Positions 1 through 11,774 of a DNA stretch of 64,000 nt are shown one piece after another. Positions within the stretch are counted from its first letter, which is position 1, and every line of letters begins with the position of its first letter. Position numbers and translations under genes: made by a program. Under the pieces are notes generated by a model. That model ran no database searches. It worked only from the letters and a program-made list of their open reading frames with translations, and was not told the DNA's origin. Origin of the DNA: Thalassia testudinum (taxonomy: Eukaryota > Streptophyta > Magnoliopsida > Alismatales > Hydrocharitaceae); contig JAZHRO010000002.1 in the NCBI GenBank assembly GCA_037157565.1, forward strand, positions 31,454,501 to 31,518,500, in the 5' to 3' direction.

Positions 1-1795
1 AAATAAGAACTAAAGGTCCTGATGATGAAGATGGTGAAGAGGTGAAGCTCCTTACTCCAAGCTTAGTGGCTCCTAGGCTTGAAAAGGGATCCTCCTTCTC
101 CTTCCTTGCTATGCTCCTCCAAGATTGTGTCCTCCAAGGTGGAAGGTACCACCTTCAATGATCTCCTTCAAGGGTGGACATGCACCACCCTTTCTTCTCC
201 TTGCCTGGCCGTCCTCCCAATGGTGAAGATGCTCCTCCTTCTTGGCGTGGCATAAAGGGAAGGAATGGGGAGAAGAAGGCACCAAGGGGGCGGGTGATGT
301 GCCCCCTTAATCTTCTTCTCTACTCCTTCTTCTTGGTCGTATGTTTAGGTGGAAGTAAGGTGGAAATTATCTAATGGGAGGATGAAAAAAATGGTGGTAG
401 GTGATGGGTTTTTATAGAGTGGGATGGGGGTAGGGTTGGCGTGGATAGGTGGAGGGCTAGGATGGAGTTTGGTGGTGGTTTTGGATGGTTAAGTTAATCC
501 TAGGGCTAGGGTTAAGTGGCACCACCTATGGGGTGCTAACGGGGGTAGTTAGGGTTGGCCAAGGGGCACCTAAAAGTGGCATCAACCATGGAAGGGTGCC
601 ATGGGTTGGCGCCAACTTGAAGGCTTCTAGAAGGAGGGTGATGTGTAGGGTGGATAGGGCTTGGAAGGGGTAGGTGTAGGGTGTATATGGGAGGTTATTT
701 TGGTGCCAAAAGGAGGGGGTTATATAAGGTATACTTGGTGCCAAAATAGGTGTTTTTCAGAAGGAGGCGAGGGGTGAAAAGGTGGCTAGGGTTGGTGCCA
801 ACTTAGGGGTGGACTAGGTTAGCTAGGTGGAGTTAGGGTTAGGGTTGATTGGTGGAGCTAGTTAGGTGGGGTTTTGAGGTGGTAAATGCCAAGGGAGTTG
901 GAGCCTAGCTAAGCTAAGCTAAGCTAAGCTAGCTTAGCTAGTAATGGAGTAGAGAAGGAGGTAATGGGAGCTAGGGTTTGTGAAGAGGAGCTGGACAGAA
1001 GAAGTCTGGAGCTGAACTGGAGCTGGCAGCTGCTAAAGAGAATGGCATGGAGCTACTTTAGTTGGCTTAGCTTGCTAGTTCTTTGCTAACTGCTAAGCCA
1101 AACTAAAGTAAGTTGGCTTCTACCACAAAGAGCTGGAGTGAGCTGTGTCTGGTGCTCCCAGGGGGATCAAGCTGGTTGAGGCAACTACGGTAGCTTAGCT
1201 CAACTGAGTTGAGCTACGCTAAGTCCCCGGGAGCTGGACTTGAGTTTCCTGAGCTAAAATAAAGTCATCTTTAGCTGGGTGGAGTTGAGTGAAGTTGGAT
1301 GTAGCTGGACCTGAGCTGGGGTGAACTCCAATCAAGTCAGCTGAGCTAGCTAGAGCTCTCTGTGGACTAATGGGAGATGAGGTGAGCTACACTCAGCTAA
1401 GTTGAGCTAGATCTGAGCTGACCTGAGCTAGGGTGAACTAAGATGAGCTCTCTTGAATTGCCATTCAGCTGACATGAGCTGAAGGGAGCTAGAATGAGGT
1501 AACCCTAGTTCAGGTGAGCTGAAGTCCAGCTATGGTGAGCTGGATCAAGCTGAGTTCCAACTGGTGAGAGCTTCTCCTTCACCAGTTGCCTTCCTCAGTG
1601 GTAAGGTTCTAGGGATCTGGAAATCTGTATATGCCTAACACTCACAGAAACACATTAAAAAGACAACAAAAGGTGGAATGCATGCCTAACCTAATTAATG
1701 CCTAAATGCAGCCCAAAAAAACCATTTGCGGAGCAAAATCCTAAGAGCTAGGTTTGTTTTAATGCATAAGAATGATAATAAACTGGCATTTATCA
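1..1795 (-). mobile_element. G-family LTR, partial, cut by the window start
   Basis: This is the reverse complement of a G-family LTR. On the minus strand it starts at 1795 with TGATAAATGCCAG and runs off the left edge. It shares with the other G LTRs the AGCT-rich block (about 900-1590), a TTGGCGCCAA site near 605 and a TATA-like stretch (tttttatag, about 408-416). No polypurine tract adjoins it on the right, so it is either a solo LTR or the 5' LTR of a minus-strand element extending left. The next five bases (TGGAG) are the expected target duplication, but its partner is outside the window. Confidence 0.85.
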
Positions 1796-3020
1796 TGGAG
1801 TAAGAGGGAAATCAGAAGAGAGAAAGGATCCCTGCAATACAAGCATTCAACCCTGCCCTTAGGTGGGTTAACCTACAGACCTACAGACTCCTATGACCTG
1901 TCTTGAAATTATAAACGATTTGGTCTACTTTTATCCGATCAATCCAACAGTTACAAGGAGGGACTAGGGAGAAGGTTCTTCGTTTGGCTTATGCCTCCGA
2001 TTCTTAGTGTACCCCCAGCTACGGTCATTTGTCGGTACTCCCTTAGTTAGACATCAGATGAACCAGTAGAAGTAGATTAATCGAAAAATCTAAGTCTGAG
2101 CCTCGAAGAGCAAATCAATCCTTAAGGCCAACATCTACTTAGTTTTAATTAGACTTGGGGTGATCGTGCTCTTGGAATGTGATGGGCGCTTTAGATGGGT
2201 TGTGCCCTTAATGTCAGTTAAAATGTGTGTGCGTGCATAACCAGGGTTTGCAAACAAGGTGATTTGATGATGTGTCTTTTAGGGTTCAACCATGTTTAGT
2301 AGCTTTTAGGGTTTAATCTTTAGGTGTATTCAATCAAGGTTCAGTAGAACACTCCATGTTTTGAAAGCATTGGTGATGATATATTCCTTTAGAAATCAGA
2401 AAAAATGTGGAGTGCCTGGTTTAGCCCTAAAAATCAACCCTAAGAGGCAAGCTACTTGATGGATCAGTTTTAAATTGAGTGGTGTGGTCCAAATAGTTCA
2501 ATCAATTGGCCTGTTACACCACTTGATTAAGGTAGACAGATGTTTAACCTATTCAGATTTCTACTTACTTATGTGTATTGAGTTGAAGTGTACCGAGTCC
2601 ATAGGTCAGATCCCAATTAAGTGGTAGAATCAAAGTGATTGTGCGCCTGAGGATAAGAAGTTATGAGTGTTAAGTGTAGCTTACAGTTAAATCCCACAAG
2701 AGAAGAATTTTTTTTTTTTATTTTTTATATATGCAAGTGGGTGAGGTGAGTGGAGTGATAATCAAACAACCAAAATCTACCCTAGGGTTTATGCAAACAC
2801 CTAAGTTGATTTGGGTTTGAGTTATTAGGTTATGGAATGAAAACTAGGGTGGTGGTGGTGGGGATAAACTTACAAAACTCTTTAACCGCACTTTACTATG
2901 ATCTAATCGCTCTGGCCCACCTCGGATGAGTACCTGCAATCACAGTAAGATCAAAGAAAAAGTGAGATAAAAGTTAGGTAAGGCGAAAAAAACATGGAAA
3001 AAAAATCAAAGAGCGTTGCA
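1796..3020 (-). other. Noncoding leader of a tandem E0-like element
   Basis: This lies between a PBS (3021-3037) and an inserted G LTR, so on the minus strand it is the 5' leader of a retrotransposon. I see no ORF of note. Near 2930 the minus strand reads TGTGATTGCAGGTAC, which resembles the CAG acceptor-like site after the PBS in the other elements. A T-rich run occurs at about 2709-2730. Gag of this element would lie to the left and is not visible. Confidence 0.6.
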
Positions 3021-3037
3021 TCCCGGCAACGATGCCA
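3021..3037 (-). other. Primer-binding site, tRNA-Asp type, degenerate
   Basis: On the minus strand, three bases after an LTR ending in CA, there is a 17-nt match with three mismatches to the complement of the plant tRNA-Asp(GUC) 3' end. It marks the LTR at 3041-7408 as a 5' LTR for sequence to the left. Confidence 0.75.
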
Positions 3038-3764
3038 AAATGATGGATGCGTTTTTCGTGAATTAAAATCGGGGTTTGGAGGACCCATCATCATAGCTCA
3101 CAAAACACGTCTATCAGATAAAATTTATAATTGAAACTCGAAGAGTGAGTCCCGGGTCGAACACGGGGAGGCAAACGTTTGGTTTTATAAAAATCTGCGC
3201 TTCGCTTTTTTTGTTTTTGGTCATTTTTGTCTTTTCTATTTTTTTTTGGTATTTTTAGCAAGCAAGAGATTAGGTCGATGAATTCTAGCTAATCTACCTG
3301 CAAAAATTTAAGAGAGAGAGAAATAATCATCTATTTATAAAGAATTGTTTGTTACAACTACAAAAGCAAAAAATCTACACTACGAAAGCAAAAGAAAGAA
3401 AGAGATGAGAGAAATCCCCCTCGACGGTCGCTTGGAGGATGACTTGCTCTGACGTCGCCTAAAGGAAGGTGGTGAGGAGCAGAATGAATGGGGATGGAGC
3501 CAAAGGACAGAGGGCGTGGCACGAAGGCATCATGTTGAGGATCTTCTTCTCGAAGGGAGGTGAGAAGACGACCACAGGATGCTCTATGAAGGGGGATGAG
3601 AGGAGGGAAAATGTTTGGTCCTACTCTAAAGGAGCTTCCTAGGCTTGGGACAAGCTCTCTCTAGAGCCTTGGAGGTGGTGAGGTGAAGAAAGGAAGAGAT
3701 GGTTTGGAATGGTGGTGGGTAGGTCCTTTTATAGTGGAAGAGGAAGAACAAATTCGCATCTGCG

Positions 3765-6032
3765 TGATGTGAAAAATTGCGTGATTTGTAAAAGTGGGTT
3801 TTTAAGTCATTGCAACACGTGAAATCGCATACGCTTTTAAATTTATAACCTAGATAGTGGAGTATTTAGGGTTGTCCAAGGAGGCAATTTGGTTGCAAAA
3901 ATCGATCTCTTGCTCAGAAATGGAAATCAACTTTCTTTTTGGTCTTTTTAAATATGTAGTTTTTGTAGGGTTTTGAAATAACAGCAACGCTAATTTTGTT
4001 GGCAACGGAAAACGGTTAACACCTAACTCACTACACTGCTACTAAAGTGACAAGTAGAGATTCTCCCTAAGCTCACTCTAGACACGTGGAGGCCTAGAGT
4101 AATTAGGGAGGAGTGAAAGTGCTAGAAACTAGATTATAAAAAAATTGCAATAAAATGAAATAGAATTGAAGGCAACTTGATGGATGCAAAAGTGTTTTAC
4201 ATAAAAACCTAGTAGTGGAATGCTTCTACTACTAGAATAAATGCAATAGATAAAGTAAAATACAAATCCTCTTGAAATGATGGTGAAGAGGGGAAGCTCT
4301 TTGCTCCAAGCTTAGTGGCTCCTAGGCTTGAAAAGGGCTCCTCCTTTTCCTTCCTTGAAAGGCTCCTCCAAGGTGGAAGCTTCCACCTTAATTGTCCTTC
4401 TCCAAGGGTGGGCATGTACAACCTTTAAGCTCTCCTCCAAGGTGGCGTGGACCACCTTCAAGACCTCCTCCAAAGGTCTTCCTTGCCTAGCTTCCCCTTT
4501 GGCTGACGTGGGCACAAGAGAAAAGGGAAGAGGGGAAGGCACCAAGAGGACAGAGTATCCCCTTAATCTTCTCCTTCTTCTCTCTTGGGCATGAGCTTTA
4601 GGTATAATATGAGAGGTATTTTGCTAGCCAAGGATGGGTTGTAAGGTGGTTGGTGTTGGTCTTTTTATAGGGTAGGATGAGAGGATTAAGGTGACTCTTG
4701 AGTTGGATGGCTAAGATGGGAAGATGGGGGTGGTTAGGTGATCTTATGGTGGAGAATTTTTGGTGCCAAGTAGGGGGTGTGAAGGTGGTGGTTATGGTGT
4801 TGAAGAGCCACCTAAAGGTGGCGCCAACCATGAAGGGATGCCTTGGTTTTGGCTCCACCATGAGGGCTTCTAGAAGGGGGTTAGGTGGACGGTGGGATGG
4901 GTTTAAGGGAAGATATGTGGTGGAGATGAAGGGGGTTTTGGAGGGAAAAAGTGGCACCAATTGGTGGGTGGTTATGAGGGGTTTTGGTGCCACTTTGTAG
5001 TGTCTTTTGGAGGTAGTGGGTAGGCTAGGTTGGCTCCAAGGTGAGGTGGAAGTAGGGTTAGCTTATGTGGAGCTTAGGTGGAGCTAGTTGGTGGAGTTGT
5101 TAGGTAGGGTTTTTAGGTGGTAAAAGCCAAGGGAGCTGGAGCATAGCTAAGCTAAGCTAAGTTAAACTAGCTTAGCTAGTAGTGGAGCAGAGGAGGAGGT
5201 ATTGGAGCTAGGGTTTGAAGAGAGGAGCTGAGGAGGAGAAGTCTGGAGCTTGAACTGGAGCTAGTAGCTACTGAAGAGGGTGTCATGGAGCTACTCTAGC
5301 TGGCTTAGCTTACTAGTTCTTTGCTAGCTGCTAAGCCAAGCTAAAGTGAGCTAGCTTCTACCAAAATGAGCTGAGGTGAGCTGGGTCTAGTGCTTCCGGG
5401 GAGGATCAAGCTGGTTGAGGCAGCTAAGGTAGCTTAGCTCAACTGAGTTGAGCTAAGCTGAATCCTTGGGAGCTGGACTTGAGCTTCCTAACCGGAATGA
5501 AGTCATCTTTAGCTTGCTGGAGTTGAGTGGAGCTAGATGTAGTTGAACCTGAGCTGGGGTAGACTCCAGTCAACTCAGCTAAGCTAGCTAGAGCTCCTTA
5601 TGGACTAATGGGAGCTGAGATGAGCTAGACTCAGCTAAGTTGAGCTGGATTTGAGTTGACTTGAGCTAGGGTGAGCTGAGATGAACTGTCTTGAGCTACC
5701 ATTCACCTGAGATGAGTTGAATGGAGCTAGGATGAGCTAACCCTAGTCTAAGTGAGCTGGATTCCAACTATGGTGAGCTGGATCGAGCTAAGTTTCAGCT
5801 AGTCTAAGCTTCTTCTTCACTAGTTGCCTTCCTGAGTGCTAGGGTTCTAGGGATCTCTATATCTGTTCATCCGTAACACTCACAAAAACACATTAAAAAG
5901 ACAAGAAAAATGCAATGCATGCCTAACCTAATTTATGACTAAATGCAACCCAAAAAACCTCTTTGCGAAGCAAAACCCTAAGAGCTAGGATTGTTTTAAT
6001 GCAAAAGAATGATGATAAACTGACGTTTATCA
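3765..6032 (-). mobile_element. G-family solo LTR with TSD CTGCG
   Basis: This 2268-bp LTR starts TGATG and ends TATCA on the plus strand. It is flanked by perfect 5-bp duplications CTGCG at 3760-3764 and 6033-6037. Its content matches the other G LTRs: a divergent U5 end with the cctagatagtgga-type motif, a TATA-like box near 4660, and an AGCT-rich block at about 5110-5830. There is no internal sequence, so it is a solo LTR left by LTR-LTR recombination, inserted in the E0 LTR. Confidence 0.9.
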
Positions 6033-6124
6033 CTGCGTCATTACTGACATCGGTAAACATCGCTACAGATCCTTCCTTTCTGTCGTTGAAGATCCGTGCC
6101 TTCAATTCCTTTGTTGGCGTGCAC

Positions 6125-6162
6125 GGGCCATTAGTGACAGCTACAAGTGTCACTAATGGCCC
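6125..6162. repeat. Perfect 15-bp inverted repeat with 8-nt loop
   Basis: GGGCCATTAGTGACA (6125-6139) pairs exactly with 6148-6162. It lies in the upstream part of the E0 LTR. The arms recall subterminal repeats of CACTA DNA transposons, but no transposon ends were found. Confidence 0.8.
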
Positions 6163-6356
6163 ATGTCGCTGAAGATCTGCCCTCCCTGCTGCTCATGCTC
6201 CACTGGCTCATGCCTCGTATGCTCCTTATCACGTGCACATGCTCGCGTGCTGGTGTTGCATTGTGCGTGCAGGCGCTGCGTTGTGTGCACAGGTGTTGTT
6301 GCGGTGTTGAGCTATACGTGCTTGTGTGCATAGTCGATGCCTTCAATTGCCAATTT

Positions 6357-6428
6357 GGGGGGGGGGGGGTCCGCGGGTCTCGAACCTGTGCCCCTCCGTT
6401 GAAATCCAGTGCCCCAACCAACATGCCA
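6357..6428 (-). other. tRNA-like sequence with A and B boxes
   Basis: On the minus strand an A-box-like TGGCATGTTGG (6428-6418) is followed 42 nt later by an exact B box, GGTTCGAGACC (6386-6376). The spacing matches tRNA genes. The sequence between resembles the D and anticodon arms of a tRNA, but the T-stem pairs poorly, so it is not a functional tRNA. It ends in a run of 13 C (G on the plus strand, 6357-6369). It may be a tRNA-derived SINE head or a chance tRNA-like element inside the LTR. Confidence 0.5.
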
Positions 6429-7408
6429 AGACATCGAATGTGTCGAGGGGATGACTTAATGCGCGCGATGGAGGAGAGCTTATTAGTCGTTGGATCATAA
6501 TCCAACAGCTGAGAATGAAGGTTGCAGATGATGGAGAGGTGGGAGCGGGCATTGCTGGCCAATGTTAGGTGGGCTGGATGGTGCCATGTGGCACCATCTG
6601 GGTTGTCCATCTCCTTTCTGTTGCAGAGGGTTCCATGGTGCTCAGATTGAGATGATTCCCACGTTGTCGGACTATAATCGTTGCATCGAATCCATCCGTA
6701 TGGTCGGATTTTTCATCCAAAACCCGTATGGATGTAGCATTGCCCCCTTGGCCGTTGATCTTCCTCGGACTTCGTGTGATGCTACAGGACTCCAATCTAG
6801 ATGATTTTGAAGGCATTAGACTCTGATTGTCATCTTGATCAGATCCATATGGTCCGATCATCTATCTGAGGCCATAAAATAAGTATTCTTCTCTCTTAAC
6901 CATAAAAAGGACCTAATTAACCTAAAGTATATACAACTACTCTAAATGCAAAATGATGCATCCTATGCAATTTTTGTAACATGAAATGCAAATCTAAGCC
7001 TAGGAACATGCATGATTAGGCATTTTAACCGAAATAGATGTGTTTATATCACGTCCTTCAATGGTCTTGAATGGCCTTCAATGGCGGCCAACCCATCCTC
7101 CATCAATACAATATGAAAATGAAGTAATGTATATTTTATGCATGAACCCTTAATAAAAACTAATTCTTATTTCTAGTACATATATGCAAGCTACTTCTAA
7201 TGCATGCTATTTGTATTTTGCATTTACTTTTAATGTACGAACTATGCATATTAGTTTATAATGCATGCATGCAAAAGTTGTAAATAGTATGAATGTAATG
7301 CCTATAAGCAAATATATATAAACTACATTATTTACATCCTAATGCATGCTATTTATATGTTAATATTACTCTAATGTATAGGCATTTAAGTAACTAACTA
7401 TCTCATCA

Positions 7409-7435
7409 AATGCCCCTATGCCTAGCTTTTGCTAG
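7409..7435 (-). promoter_or_regulatory. 3' polypurine tract of E0 with adjoining hairpin
   Basis: Read on the minus strand, CTAGCAAAAGCTAG (7435-7422, a perfect 5-bp stem with AAAA loop) runs into a purine tract GGCATAGGGG just before the LTR start at 7408. This is the position of the plus-strand DNA primer. Confidence 0.75.
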
Positions 7436-8689
7436 TCCCTAACAAACTTCAAGCAATAAGCTAGCTTTCCAAGTGGACTAGCCAACCCAATCAGTCTTCC
7501 TTTAGAAACATGTTAAGTTCAGACTTTAGACCTAAGGTTCCCAAGAAGTTGCTAAGTTACAGACTAGGTCAGATAAGGATAAGTTGCAGGCACAAGTTTC
7601 ACTGATTTCTAACTATACCCTAGGGTTTATTGATCCCAGAGTTTAACACTTCTGTGCATGTGCATTGGTCTGATTATTTGAGGTTGGTATGATTGCTAAC
7701 CTAGAAAGGGAGTAAGAGGATTTTTTTTTGTTTGATTCCTCTAAGTCTAACCTTGGATCGGCTATCAACACGGTCTATGTTGGATTCATTGTCCCCATCA
7801 TCAAACCTCGAAGGGTGCTTGGCTTTCAATGCTTCGAGATAGCATCACCCATAGCGACCCCAATAACTCCTGGCAATTGACTCTTCGAGATAGTATCACC
7901 CATGGATTTCTTAAGCTAATTCAGGCCTGTGGCAATTAGTACTTCGAGATAGGACCGCTCATGGTACCTGAACTGCGCAATGCACTTACATGCCCCCAGT
8001 AGGATAGATATCCTAAGAGACAAGCACCAACGATGTGACATGTTATCATTGCAGCATCAAGGTGAGTATATACTCCACCTCTCCTATGGCAGGAACTTGT
8101 CCAATCAAATTGTGTTTTCAAGCTTCTCCTAATTCAGAACTACGAGAAGCAAATTTTCTTTAAGAAATTAAAGTGATCATTACTTACACAAGACCAAGTG
8201 TATGTGAAATGTGGATGCTTAGGTTACGAGGACCCGTAAATCAAAAGGTAGAAAAAGACACCAAGTACTACGCTACCCTTAACTCAATCCCTAGTTTTCT
8301 TTACTCAACCTCTTGAGGAATGGTTAGCAACTTAACTCCTACTTAAGTTTTTAAGTCCACAAAGGACCCTAAGGGTCTAAAGCTAGTAGTTCAACTTAGC
8401 TTCTAAAGTCAGACACTTAGAGTCAACTTAGTCTATCCTAAAGTTCTGGTCTTATGCCAAAGAATGCAGGGCCCAGCCAGTGAAGCTCAATGTAATTATA
8501 GGTCTAAATGTATTTTTTTTCCTTTTTCTTTTTCTCTTCTTTTTTTTTATCAATGCAAATGTATGCAATGTAGAATGTTTTAGTTAAATGCATGAATGCA
8601 CTATGTATAAATGCTATGTATATCCCTAAGTACACCCCCCATGCCTAAAATCTAAAATGTCCCCATTGCATAGAAGGATATTACCTGGG
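7436..8689 (-). other. E0 noncoding 3' region
   Basis: This is the minus-strand region between the last ORF and the 3' LTR. It contains an internal purine tract (8633-8646, GGCATGGGGGG), a palindrome AGGATAGATATCCT (8001-8014), and repeated boxes at about 7790-7990 of the form CCATGGGTGATACTATCTCG. The same modules occur in E2 and E3 at the same relative place. No coding sequence seen. Confidence 0.7.
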
Positions 8690-9599
8690 TCAGAGTTGGG
8701 CTGCTGTTATTTTGTTAGCAGTCCAGTGGCCAAAGTCAGGTTCCAAAATCAAAGAAATAGGCCTTAAAAATGAGCAAATTAATGCTGGCCTAGAAAATAG
8801 GTAACCTAGGATGTTGGCTAGTTGATGATGGATACCAATGGCAAATGCAAGACCAACGAGGATGGGAATGGAATTTTCCCAGGTCACCAAAGGAGGTTCT
8901 AAAGGATATACTGGAATAGCGGCTTTTAAAGGGGTAGGAGGATGACAAGGACCCTCCAAAAGAGATGGGGAAGGAATGGTGTAGAGATAAACCCCCAAGG
9001 TGATAGACTGACCATAGAAAGCATCAATCCATACCCAGTACCCCAATATAGGAAATATTGGTCTCTTAAGCCCCTCGATCAAAATAGTAGTGAGAATGTC
9101 TTTAAGCAAGGGATTGTCTAGGGTGTCCAAGTTTCAAGGCTGCGGGATGGCCATAAGATCAAGGTTGGGTCTAATCGGCTTAGTGTCCATTCCTAATAGC
9201 CTTCCTAATTCCTCAATCTCATCCCTAGCATTCCTTGTACTATCACAAGTATCTGCCTGCAGTTCATCAGTGATCTTTTCAAGGTATGGAGTCAAAATTT
9301 CACCTTTAGACATAGGCGAATCAGAGGGTGACTTTGAATCAAATGAAGGTAGGTTGGAAGTAATAGATTTAGGGATTACCCTATCAATCTTATCCTTGGG
9401 TTCTTGTTCTTCACTTAATTCCTCCCTGGAGTCTATATGTGAATGCACATAAATATCAAAAGTTGCTTCCATGTTTTCCAGTATTTCATCATGAGGAGGG
9501 ATATCATTAATAGGCGCATGGTAGAAACCTAAATTGATCAAATCTGTGACATCCTCAGGGGATAATTCTTCAAATAAGACATAATCACCCTTAGTGTCA
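8690..9599 (-). pseudogene. Unrecognised ORF at the 3' end of E0 internal region, truncated
   Basis: One minus-strand frame stays open for about 300 codons, from the E1 insertion point at 9599 to a stop at 8690, broken only by a TGA at 9134-9136. The upstream half is acidic (rich in D and E, for example SREELSEEQEPKD). The downstream half is hydrophobic, with candidate membrane stretches around IPILVGLAFAIGI and ALICSFLRPISLIL. It ends about 45 nt before the internal purine tract, where pol or an env-like third ORF ends in Athila elements. I recognise no domain. The rest of the gene lies beyond E1 and outside the window. It could be an env-like ORF or a lineage-specific tail of the polyprotein. 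Confidence 0.5.
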
Positions 9600-11774
9600 T
9601 GTTGGGGTCGTAGAGTGCGTATTTGATTAGAAATGCATCATAAAACAGTTGCGAAATACAATCAACAAAAATAATTTCTAAGATAACGAGACTAGAGTCC
9701 CGGTTGTTCGTCTCTGGAGGCATTTTGGAAATGCAAATTCAAATTCGATCTCTCTTGCTTTACTCGTTCAGAATTGCATGTCGATTTATACTAAATACGT
9801 ATTGATGCACGACATGATATTGCCAGAATATCAGAAATTAAAAGTATGCAACTTTAATCACACCAAAAGATGATAATCAATCACTTGGTGATTTTCAACA
9901 TATAACTATATATAAATATTTTCATTGAGGCATGATGGTGGTTACAGTACAGGTAGCGGAATGCTTGTACAAGGAAATTTAAATCTAACTAGCAGAAAAT
10001 GACAGCATACATGAATCTATGGGGGTGATTATGCATGCATCATTAGGTAAGAATATGGAGCTACACTACTAAGAAATAAATAAAGCATTAAATCTATGAA
10101 GACTATAATCTAGTCTAGCAGAACTAAGGGCATTTAGATGTGGGCTCGATGGCCTTTGAATGGGTGAGAAGAGAAAGAGGGGCAGCCAATGGTGCTTATG
10201 CCGGCCCTTGGAGAGAGGTTGGAGAAGTTGATCCTGGTCTAGGCTTGGTGTGGAGGTGGTGGCATCATGGTGGAGCTCATGAACATGGAGGTGGAGGTAG
10301 TGATGGCTTATGGAAGGTGGAGCTATGCTAAAAGACTAAGATGGACCAAATGGCCACCCCTTAGGTCTTTTTATAGACCTAAGGGAAGCTCTATGGAGAA
10401 TTATGGAATTCTCTAGAGAGCCTATGGTGGGAGCTCGTAGGAGAGTGAGAGAGAGGATGGATGGTGGTTTTTAGATCCACCAAATGTGGATCTAAAAATT
10501 GAATGGCTCTTGGTTGCTAATTTTAGCAACCAAGGCAACAACACATGGTAGAAAGTTCTAGAGAACTCTAGGATAGGTATTTTCATGTGGATGGTGTGTT
10601 TGGGTGTGTGTGGGTTGAAACATAGGTGGCTAGGTTGATTAGGTTAGGTTCTAGTGGGTTTAGGTCAAGGTAGGTCTCAAATTAGAGTTGTAAACCCTAA
10701 TTCACTAAGGTAAAGTGCAATTAAACTTAATACAAGTTTAATTTGGTGTGTGGAAACCTAATTAAGAGTAAAATAACTCAATTAAGTCATGTCTAGGTCA
10801 ATTGGACTCTCACTGAGTCCAATTGGATAGTGTATGCTGAGATTAGGGCTCAATAGGACTCAATGAGTCCAATTGAATAGACCGAAGAGATTGACAATGA
10901 TCCAAGTAAATTAGGTTTAGTGAGGACCTAATTAGGTCCTTAGGGAGGTCTAGAAGTGATGTACTAGAGTTAGGGCACCTTAATTTAGGTTCCTAGGGGG
11001 TTAGAATTGGGTTTAGGGAGCTAGAGATCCAAGATCAAGGCTTGAATCTCAAAACAGGGTCTGAAGGGCAGTTCTGGACATCCAATAAAGTTATCAGACA
11101 TCTTATAGTGAAAAATCAAAAGTCCAGACTTATTGTCTGGACATCCAGTCAGAGTCAGGTGGGATTCTAGGTTTTGTCTTGGGTATTCTGTAGAAATTAG
11201 ACGTCTAACCAAGTGTTTGGATGTCCAATAACACTGCAGAAGTGGGTTTAAGGTGTGCGGGAGTTGGCTAAGGGTTCTGGACATCCTATAACTCATCTGG
11301 ACGTCCAAATGGAGGCTAGAATTAGGGTTTTAAGGTTTCCTATGGTGTGGTGACCTAATCTAAGGGTGGCTAAGGCTTGGGGAAGCTTCTAAGCTCTCCT
11401 AGGGCTAGGATGGACCTAAGTTCTTCACAATTTATTGCTTTATTCCTACTTAATAGAATAGCATACCTTAAGTCCCCTACATTATTATCTACTACATCTA
11501 ATCTAGGTCTTCAGCTCCAGCTCTGCTGCAACACCAGTTATTCTTTATTCTTAAGATCCAGCTTTAGATCCAGCTTCAGATCTAGCTTTTGATCAGCTTA
11601 TTACCTGCAATTGACATAATGCACCTAATCAATACATTATAGCATTTTTTTATGCTTAGCTAAAAGAAAGCAGTAAAGGTGCTAGTAATGCTTATGCATG
11701 CATGAATTACCCTAACTTATGCTAAGTCTTAGCCTAATTTAGGTCAATTAAGACCTATGATTGCTGCGTAATCA
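9600..11774 (-). mobile_element. 3' LTR of E1
   Basis: A 2175-bp LTR, TGTTGGGG...GTAATCA on the plus strand. It aligns end to end with the solo LTR at 28948-31239. The minus-strand TATA is near 10368-10376 (ctttttatagac). The upstream region (11060-11310) is crowded with TGGACRTCC-like palindromes. A 3' PPT adjoins at 11775. Confidence 0.88.

Larger units (their letters stand above)
3041..7408 (-). mobile_element. LTR of E0, shared by two tandem internal regions (interrupted)
   Basis: The LTR runs from 7408 (minus-strand start TGATGAGATAG) to 3041 (end ...ATCCATCA). It is interrupted by the G solo LTR at 3765-6032. Removing that insert and one TSD copy leaves about 2.1 kb. A TATA-like motif lies near 3725-3733. 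A PPT adjoins its right end and a PBS its left end, so it acts as 3' LTR for the element on the right and 5' LTR for the element on the left. Its right end resembles that of S2 (around 32700-32811). It also holds a perfect inverted repeat (6125-6162) and a tRNA-like sequence (6357-6428). Confidence 0.75.

Noticed and set aside
6131..6610. 159-codon minus-strand ORF in the E0 LTR
   Set aside because: It crosses the inverted repeat and the tRNA-like sequence in LTR DNA and shows no domain.
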